Shown here: positions 6,275 through 11,904 of the stretch, piece by piece
Layout: the number at the start of each line of letters is the position of its first letter
Numbering within the stretch: the stretch's first letter is position 1
Assembly (NCBI GenBank): GCA_900547945.1
Contig: URIT01000104.1
Coordinates: 1-11,904, forward strand
Direction: 5' to 3'
DNA: 11,904 nt
From: an uncultured bacterium
Lineage (GTDB): Bacteria > Verrucomicrobiota > Kiritimatiellia > RFP12 > UBA1067
The notes under the pieces: model-generated
The model's database searches: none
What the model saw: only the letters and a program-made list of their open reading frames with translations
What the model was told of the DNA's origin: nothing
Translations under genes and position numbers: made by a program

Positions 6275-9200
6275 TTATTCCCCGATCTCGAACGTGAACG
6301 CATGGACGTCTTCCGGCGAGATCAGGTATTCCCTGCGCGGTCTGGCACCCCAGCTGTTCCGTCCGCCAAGCCCCATCTGGACGCCATCGACGTGGACAAT
6401 CCACTCGCCGCAGTTCCTCAGTTCGCACGGATGCTTGCGCGCCATGAGCTCGTCGATCGTGTAGGGCGAGATGGAGAAGGAGAACGGGCGGGCGGCGCGC
6501 ACGGAGAAGCCGCGCCCGTCTGCGGTCTCGAACCGCACGGCCAGAACGTCCGTTCGCATGCCGGACTCCTGCGGCTCCACGTAGGGGAAAAAGAACTTGT
6601 CGAACGGCAGCGACCAGAGTCCGTATGTCGCGGACGCCTTGCGGTCCGAGTACGACTCGCCGGGGCCGCGTCCGAGCCAGCGCGCGCGCACGAACGTGCG
6701 TGGCAGCCGGAACGAGAAGCCGACGCGCGGAACGACCGGAAGCCCCTTCCCGCGCACGTCCAGCGTCAGCGCGACGTGCGCCCCCTTCCCGCGCCGCGTC
6801 ACCTTCAGCGTCGCGGGATCGTCGAACGTCCGCCAGAAGCGGCACTCGACCGCCATGTTCCAGCCCCGGTCGTTGTCCGTCGGCGCGCGGAAGAACGACG
6901 GACGGAACGTCTTGAAGTCGGGGAGCAGAAGCGGCCCGGAGGGCGGCAGCTCGACCGGGGCCTCCGGCAGGAGCGCGACCTGCTCGCGGGCGCATTCAAA
7001 GCCCTTGGGCGCCCACGGCGTCGCCTCGGCGAGACGGAAGACGAACGTCCAGGTCTGGAGCGCGTCCGCCTTGCGCGGCCGCGGCGGCAGCTGCACGGAC
7101 AGTGCCGTGCGCGGGGCCAAGGCTTCCCGGCGTGGGCCGCCGGTCTCCTTCACGACGCCGTTCTCAGCGTACTCCCAGATCATCTCGTACCGATCGAGGT
7201 TGACGAAGAAGGCATCGTTGAAAAGGCGGAAGCGCCCCGCCGGCGCGTCCGCCGCCGTCACGAGGACGTCGCGGTGCGCGTACTTCACCTCCGCCGCCTG
7301 CGGGCTGGGCGTGCGGTCCGCCTGGAAGATCCCGTTGCAGTTGAAGTTGTCGTCGTTGGGCGTGTCGCCGAAGTCGCCGCCGTAGGCGAAGAACGCGCCG
7401 TCGGGGCTGCATCTGCGGAGGCCCTGGTCGACGAAGTCCCAGATGAAGCCGCCCTGAATGGCCGGATTCGCGCGCATGGCGTTCCACGTCTCCGCAAGGT
7501 CGCCGGACGAGTTCCCCATGGCGTGCGAATACTCGACGAGCAGAAGCGTCTTCGCCGCGTCGGGCGCATAGTCCCGCAGACGCTCAAGCTGCGGATAGTA
7601 GCCGGGAATGAAGTCCGAGGCGCGGTGGTCGTCCGAGCAGGAGAAGACGCGCGTCGCGTCGAGCGCGTACACGGCCTCGCGGCACGCGCGGAAGAAGTCG
7701 CTCTTCACGTTGTTCTCGTTGCCGTGGCTCCAGATGACGACCGAGGGATGGTTCCGGTCGCGCCGCACCATGCCCGTCACGCGCGCCAGCGCGCTTTCGC
7801 GGAAGCGCGGATCGACGAGCGGACTGCGCGCGAACGACCCCTTCGTCCCGTAGGCGCGCGGATGGATCGTCGGGTTGTAGAGGAACGTGTCGACGGCGCT
7901 CGCGCCGAAGCCGTTGCTCTCCAGGTTCGCCTCGTCCAGGACGTAGAGCCCGTACTCGTCGCAGAGGTCGTAGAACGCGGGATCGTTCGGGTAGTGGCTC
8001 GTGCGGACGGCGTTGATGTTGTGGCGTTTCATGAGGCGGATGTCCTCGACCATCCGTTCGCGCGTCACGAAGTAGCCTTCGTCGGGGTCGATCTCGTGCC
8101 GGTTGACGCCCTTGAAGAGGACCGGTTGTCCGTTCACGCAGATGCGCCCGCCCAGCAGGGCGACCTCGCGGAATCCCACGCGGAACGGCAGCCGCTCGAG
8201 AACATCCCCGGACGGCGCACGGAGCTCGACGGACAGCGTGTAGAGGTACGGATCCTCCGCGCTCCAGAGACGGGGCGACGGCACGCGCAACTGCGCATTC
8301 GTCCCCTGTGCCCGCGCGACGACATTCCCCTGCGCGTCGGCCAGCACCAGGCGGACATCGCACGCCCCCGTCGTCTCGACCGTCACGCCGCACGTCCAGG
8401 TCCCGCCGGCGTAGGGCTGGCCGACGTCCGCGCGCGCCGTCACGATGCGCACGTCCGATGCGTGCGCGACCGGGCGCGACTGTAGGACGACCGAACGGAA
8501 GAGGCCCGAAAGGCGCCAGAAGTCCTGATCCTCCAGATAGGAGCCGTCCGTCAGCCGGACCGTCCGCACGGCGAGGACGTTCTCGCCGTCCGCCAGCGCG
8601 TCCGTGACGTCGAACGAGGCCCCCTGCCGCCCGTCTTCAGCGTAGCCGATCCGCTTCCCGTTCAACCACACGAAGATCGCCGACCCGAACCCCTCGAAGC
8701 GCAGGTGCGTCCGCCGCGAACGCCAGCCCACCGGCAGACGGAACGTGCGGCGGTACGAGCCGAAGCCGTTGCGCTCGCGGTAGGCCAGGAACGTCTTCGG
8801 CGGGACGCCCGAGACGAACGGCGGATCCGCCTGCCACCACCAGCCGTCGTTCTTGTAGATGGGCGTGCCGAAGCCCTGCGTCTCAAGGCAGCCCGGCACG
8901 CGGACGTCACGCCAGCCGGAGACGTCGAAGTCCGGCCGTTCGTACCCATCCGGCAGGGCACTTTCGTCAGGCGTCCAGTGCAACTTCCACGTGCCGTCGA
9001 GGGAGAACGTGCGGTCTCCGGGTAACGTCAGCGAAGCCGTCTGTGGCAGCGTCCCCTCGCGGAAGCGGAGCGGATTCTCCCACGGCGGACGGCTCTCGAA
9101 ACGGTGCGCGCGGTACGTCGCCATCGGCGCCTCGCCATCCTCCGGCGGCCCCATGAGCGCCTGCAGGTCGACCCAGGCGCCGGCGGCGGCGCCGCGCGTC

Positions 9201-9613
9201 GAGAGCGTCACGATGCCGGCGTTTGCGACGTCGACATCGAAGTCCAGGAGCGGGTCATCCGCCGACAGCGCGCCGCTCGTCCAGAGGACGCGGTCGCCGT
9301 CCGACAACCGGAACTCGAGCGTCCCCGCCGCGCCGTCGGCGACCCCGACCTGCCCGAGCAGCCGCCGCGCCCCGGCGCGAATCACGTCCCAGTCGGACGG
9401 ACCGCGCACGGGGACCGTGTAGCCGCGCCCCGGCGCGTGCCCGTTCTTCACGAACACACCGCCCTCCATGGCTGAACGCGGTTCGGCGAACGAGGTGTCC
9501 AGCACCGCGCGCACAAGGCGGGCCTCCGCACCCGACGCCACAATGGCGAGGCCGTGTACAATCCCAACGAGACCCGTTCGTACGGCCTGGGCCAAACCGA
9601 TTCTCAATTTCAT
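6275..9613 (-). CDS. Secreted GH2 beta-galactosidase with N-terminal NPCBM-like module
   Basis: This 1112-residue protein is a LacZ-type glycoside hydrolase family 2 enzyme, a retaining hydrolase of terminal beta-galactosides. The ATG at 9613 is preceded by AAAGGAA 7 bases upstream and opens a signal peptide (core about 15-27), so it acts outside the cytoplasm, unlike E. coli LacZ. Residues ~38-154 resemble an NPCBM carbohydrate-binding module. The GH2 jelly-roll follows (SLDGTWKLHW, 204-213; LEDQDFWRLSGLFR, 360-373), then the Ig-like domain and TIM barrel with GVNRHE (502-507) and HYPN (540-543). The acid/base is Glu633 in HGNENN and the nucleophile Glu694 in VEYSHAMGNS. The small-chain domain carries FRAPTDNDRG (908-917) and GRGPGESYSDR (981-991). 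The Mg-ligand motif, ETHG in E. coli, reads ESNG here: the histidine equivalent to His418 is Asn567. It lies downstream of the GH123-like gene, 151 bp away on the same strand. Family is secure; substrate could be a galactan or host glycan. Confidence 0.93.
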   Translation of the reverse strand: MKLRIGLAQAVRTGLVGIVHGLAIVASGAEARLVRAVLDTSFAEPRSAMEGGVFVKNGHAPGRGYTVPVRGPSDWDVIRAGARRLLGQVGVADGAAGTLEFRLSDGDRVLWTSGALSADDPLLDFDVDVANAGIVTLSTRGAAAGAWVDLQALMGPPEDGEAPMATYRAHRFESRPPWENPLRFREGTLPQTASLTLPGDRTFSLDGTWKLHWTPDESALPDGYERPDFDVSGWRDVRVPGCLETQGFGTPIYKNDGWWWQADPPFVSGVPPKTFLAYRERNGFGSYRRTFRLPVGWRSRRTHLRFEGFGSAIFVWLNGKRIGYAEDGRQGASFDVTDALADGENVLAVRTVRLTDGSYLEDQDFWRLSGLFRSVVLQSRPVAHASDVRIVTARADVGQPYAGGTWTCGVTVETTGACDVRLVLADAQGNVVARAQGTNAQLRVPSPRLWSAEDPYLYTLSVELRAPSGDVLERLPFRVGFREVALLGGRICVNGQPVLFKGVNRHEIDPDEGYFVTRERMVEDIRLMKRHNINAVRTSHYPNDPAFYDLCDEYGLYVLDEANLESNGFGASAVDTFLYNPTIHPRAYGTKGSFARSPLVDPRFRESALARVTGMVRRDRNHPSVVIWSHGNENNVKSDFFRACREAVYALDATRVFSCSDDHRASDFIPGYYPQLERLRDYAPDAAKTLLLVEYSHAMGNSSGDLAETWNAMRANPAIQGGFIWDFVDQGLRRCSPDGAFFAYGGDFGDTPNDDNFNCNGIFQADRTPSPQAAEVKYAHRDVLVTAADAPAGRFRLFNDAFFVNLDRYEMIWEYAENGVVKETGGPRREALAPRTALSVQLPPRPRKADALQTWTFVFRLAEATPWAPKGFECAREQVALLPEAPVELPPSGPLLLPDFKTFRPSFFRAPTDNDRGWNMAVECRFWRTFDDPATLKVTRRGKGAHVALTLDVRGKGLPVVPRVGFSFRLPRTFVRARWLGRGPGESYSDRKASATYGLWSLPFDKFFFPYVEPQESGMRTDVLAVRFETADGRGFSVRAARPFSFSISPYTIDELMARKHPCELRNCGEWIVHVDGVQMGLGGRNSWGARPRREYLISPEDVHAFTFEIGE

Positions 9614-9647
9614 AACGTTGTTCCTTTGCGGTTCAAGATTTTCTTGC

Positions 9648-9760
9648 CCGCTACGCGGCTTTAAGTTGCGCTTCGCGCAGGCTGAACTTCATCGCCGGAG
9701 CGTAGGGGAAGGAATTTAAAGCCGCGCAGCGGCGATTGAGCCACTTAAAGGCCGAAGGCC
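9648..9760. repeat. Intergenic hairpin cluster between the two hydrolase genes
   Basis: CCGCTACGCGGCTTTAA (9648-9664) and TTAAAGCCGCGCAGCGG (9716-9732) are complementary at 16 of 17 positions. Within and beside them are three small GC hairpins: TGCGCTTCGCGCA (9667-9679), GCCGCGCAGCGGC (9721-9733) and GGCCGAAGGCC (9750-9760). Read on the minus strand, each is followed by a CTTTAA or CTTAAAG tract, and two of them are preceded by GCGATGAAGT. The hairpin before TTTAAATT resembles a weak intrinsic terminator, so expression of the beta-galactosidase may be reduced or uncoupled from the upstream gene. The repetition suggests a modular dispersed repeat. The remaining bases of 9614-9764 hold the beta-galactosidase ribosome site (9621-9627). 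Confidence 0.6.
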
Positions 9761-9764
9761 GACT

Positions 9765-11904
9765 TCATCGCTCCCGGATCGCCCCCATGTGCGACCGATC
9801 TGTTCCCGACAGCAGGTCACCGGCGCGGCGGCGCAGGGCGCCCAGCCGCTCGGGGACGGGGAGGATGCGCGAGGAATAACGGCCTCCGGCGTTCGGGATC
9901 GACACCAGGGCGCGGTATTCCGCGAGGAGCGCGGCGGCCTGCGGATCGTCCTTCGCCCGCGCCGCCAGCAGTTCGAGGTAGCAGAAGTCCTCCACGCCGT
10001 CGCGCGACGCCTCCATCCGCAGCGTCGAGACGGGCTCGGGCGGCAGCCCCTCCTTCGGCGGGTAGATCAGGTAGCCGTCGCCCGCCGGGTAACGCACCCA
10101 GTAGGTCTTGCCGGGCGTGTCGGACTGGCGGATGTAGGCGTGCCAGCCGAACTTCCAGGGATCGTAGGTGAGCCACGTCGCCCCCCAGAACTCGAAGAGC
10201 CGCGCACCGTACTTGTGCGCGTAGTGCGGCAGCAGACGCTCGACCGCGCAGTACGGCGTGTCGAGGCACATCTGCCCGTCGGTCGTCCACCAGATCTGCT
10301 GGCCCGCCGCGCGCCGCGCCGCCATCTCCTCCACGGGGAAGCAGCCGTAGTGCCCCGCGCCCCAGGCGTCCAGCGCGCCGTTCCATTCGGGGCAGTGCCG
10401 CCACGTGCTTGAATAGATGCGGATCGCGGAATCGACCTCGTGGATCATCCGGCAGCAGGCAATCATCTGCTGGACGACGTTCGTACGCGAGAAGTGCGGC
10501 TCGTCGGAGATGTAGAGCGTGATGCGGTCGGCCCACCCCTTCTCCTTCATGTGGTCCCAGTAGAGCTTCAGCGCCTGCTGGTAGGCGTGCCGATAGGCGG
10601 GGCGCAGCTGCGTCCAGTCCGCCCCCTCGTAGGGCCATGTCCCCTCGTAGGGCGCCTCGCCGAGGAACGGTTTCGGCGGCATGGCCCACCCGAAGCAGTA
10701 GAAGGCGCGGGGCGCATACGAGAACGGGAACTTGTAGTGGTCGAAGTAGCGGGCGGCCAGCCGGTCGTAATCCGCGAAGTCCGCCGTCACGGTGCCGTCC
10801 GCCGCCTTCCTGAACGTCACGTCGCCGAGGCTATCCGGGCACGCCTTCTTCGCGGCCATGAACGCCCACAGCTTCTCGCGCCGTTCGTCCGCCGTCGCGC
10901 CCAGCGCCTTCCAGTAACGGCTCCCCAGGCGCAGATCGTAGACGGCGGGGAACGACGGACGCGCGGGCAGCGCGAAGTTCCACACCTTCACGGCGAGGGG
11001 ATCCGTGCGCACGACCGCGCCGTCCAGCTTCCAGACGAGCCGCCCGCGGTAGGTGCCGGCCTTCGTCTGGGCGTCCGCCGAGACGTTGACCCAGAACGCC
11101 TGCGTCCGGTTCGGCACGAGCGTGCCGCAGGCGGTCGGTACGATGGGGTCGGGCCACCAGCCGCTCCAGCCGTCGCTCTGCCCCCCGTTGCGCGGGAAGC
11201 GCAGCTCCCACTCGGGCGTCGTACACGAGTAGTACGCCGTCGGCCAGTCAACCGGCACGTCGTCCACGCGGCCGATCTCGACCTTGAGCGGGACGCCCTC
11301 GACCGCAAGCTCGACCGCGCCGCCCCGGGCGGACCGCACCGCGAGCTGCAGCGGCTCCGTCTCGTTCCGCGCGAGCGCCACCTCGAACGCCGCGCCCGTC
11401 CGGTCCTCGACCGGCGTCTCGCGGAACACCTTCACCACGGGATCGACCGCCATCACGCCGAGGGCCGCCCCCGCCGGTGCCACCGGCGCGAATTCGGGGT
11501 CGCCCGTCCGCGCCGCCGCATACGCCATCAGCAGCACCCCGTCGTAGGCCACGGTTCCCGTGCCGTTCAGCGTGAGCTGCAGACTGGCCTTGGCCGTGTC
11601 CGCCGGCGCGCGGAACGTGCCGAAGACGGGCGTCCACGGCGCCGTGCCGCTCACGCCCCGCCCCGCGCTCAGCATGCCGCCCGTGCCCAGGGCGCCGCGC
11701 GCCGTGAGCAGGTGCGCATGCACGGTGGCGGACGCGGAAAGGTCCGTACACCGGATGAACGCCCCGTAGAAATAGTCCTTCCCCGGCTCCACCGCCACCG
11801 TCTGCCGCCAGCCGCTCCAGTTCGGCCTCACCCCGGCGGGCACCGTCGTCTGCGCGCACGCCGCCCCGAAGACGCCGCCCGTCCCGCACGCGAGCGCCAC
11901 GCCC
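9765..11904 (-). CDS. GH123/DUF4091 family glycoside hydrolase, 5' end outside window
   Basis: The stop TGA is at 9767-9765 and the frame stays open to the right edge. The only start-like codon near the edge is a GTG at 11900, without a visible signal peptide, so the true start probably lies beyond the window; residue numbers below count from that GTG. The family is GH123 (catalytic domain PF13320, formerly DUF4091), whose characterised members are beta-N-acetylgalactosaminidases using an adjacent Asp-Glu pair in substrate-assisted catalysis. That pair is Asp466-Glu467 in LYISDEPHF. The C-terminal hallmark GDGYLIYP (607-614) followed by LRMEASRDGVEDFCYLELL (627-645) is diagnostic. Residues ~25-125 look like a galactose-binding-type jelly-roll (NWSGWRQTVAVEPGKDYFYG). 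The middle ~145-310 fits the GH123 N-terminal strand domain. It precedes the beta-galactosidase gene on the same strand, so GalNAc and Gal removal may be coordinated. Actual substrate is inferred, and many DUF4091 proteins are uncharacterised. Confidence 0.85.
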   Translation of the reverse strand, partial: GVALACGTGGVFGAACAQTTVPAGVRPNWSGWRQTVAVEPGKDYFYGAFIRCTDLSASATVHAHLLTARGALGTGGMLSAGRGVSGTAPWTPVFGTFRAPADTAKASLQLTLNGTGTVAYDGVLLMAYAAARTGDPEFAPVAPAGAALGVMAVDPVVKVFRETPVEDRTGAAFEVALARNETEPLQLAVRSARGGAVELAVEGVPLKVEIGRVDDVPVDWPTAYYSCTTPEWELRFPRNGGQSDGWSGWWPDPIVPTACGTLVPNRTQAFWVNVSADAQTKAGTYRGRLVWKLDGAVVRTDPLAVKVWNFALPARPSFPAVYDLRLGSRYWKALGATADERREKLWAFMAAKKACPDSLGDVTFRKAADGTVTADFADYDRLAARYFDHYKFPFSYAPRAFYCFGWAMPPKPFLGEAPYEGTWPYEGADWTQLRPAYRHAYQQALKLYWDHMKEKGWADRITLYISDEPHFSRTNVVQQMIACCRMIHEVDSAIRIYSSTWRHCPEWNGALDAWGAGHYGCFPVEEMAARRAAGQQIWWTTDGQMCLDTPYCAVERLLPHYAHKYGARLFEFWGATWLTYDPWKFGWHAYIRQSDTPGKTYWVRYPAGDGYLIYPPKEGLPPEPVSTLRMEASRDGVEDFCYLELLAARAKDDPQAAALLAEYRALVSIPNAGGRYSSRILPVPERLGALRRRAGDLLSGTDRSHMGAIRER

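Noticed and set aside
6302..8485. 727-codon plus-strand open frame opposite the beta-galactosidase
   Set aside because: Low-complexity charged translation; the minus strand encodes an unmistakable GH2 enzyme over the same bases.
11898..11900. GTG at 11900 as the true start of the GH123-like gene
   Set aside because: The open frame continues to the window edge and no ribosome site can be seen. A signal peptide would be expected further upstream.
1..11904. CRISPR array, tRNA or rRNA genes, transposase
   Set aside because: No regularly spaced repeats, cloverleaf-like sequence, rRNA signature or transposase motif was seen on either strand.

Overview
The window is GC-rich (roughly 65% by eye). 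It carries large secreted proteins typical of polysaccharide- or mucin-degrading members of the PVC group: a LamG-like plus beta-strand-repeat surface protein, an autotransporter-associated beta-strand repeat protein, a secreted GH2 beta-galactosidase with an NPCBM-type module, and a GH123/DUF4091 protein. This mix, together with genes that lack a Shine-Dalgarno sequence, suggests Kiritimatiellota, Lentisphaerota or Verrucomicrobiota, probably a gut or aquatic glycan degrader. The taxonomy is inferred from gene content only.

Layout. Positions 1-436 hold no intact gene: a long inverted repeat (55-91), a first copy of a promoter/signal-peptide cassette (106-254, + strand), and a short minus-strand remnant of a secreted-protein gene (176-343) whose 3' end runs into that cassette. 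Positions 437-3030 (-) are one large secreted beta-strand protein split by a single-base frameshift near 2410-2416. Positions 3031-3199 are a divergent promoter region containing the second cassette copy (3089-3244). This copy supplies the promoter, ribosome binding site and first ~15 codons of the 980-residue LamG/beta-strand protein at 3200-6142 (+). A perfect 23-bp hairpin (6216-6270) separates this gene from the convergent beta-galactosidase (6275-9613, -). The gene upstream of that one, reading in the same direction, is a GH123-like protein (9765-11904, -) that runs off the right edge. The 151-bp gap between the two hydrolases is filled with small hairpins.

How it may work together (inference). 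The GH123 family removes beta-linked GalNAc and GH2 LacZ-type enzymes remove beta-galactose, so the pair fits trimming of host-type glycans or glycolipids outside the cytoplasm. The two repeat-rich proteins look like surface or adhesion proteins and share the C-terminal signature G-[AT]-M-[IV]-I-[IV]-R, a candidate sorting or final beta-strand signal.

The most unusual element is the duplicated cassette. It combines 15-bp-spaced direct repeats, a -35, a perfect 12-bp palindrome, an extended -10, and an ATG with a nucleotide-identical signal-peptide n-region, and its reverse strand is also open. It looks like a dispersed, possibly mobile, export/expression module.
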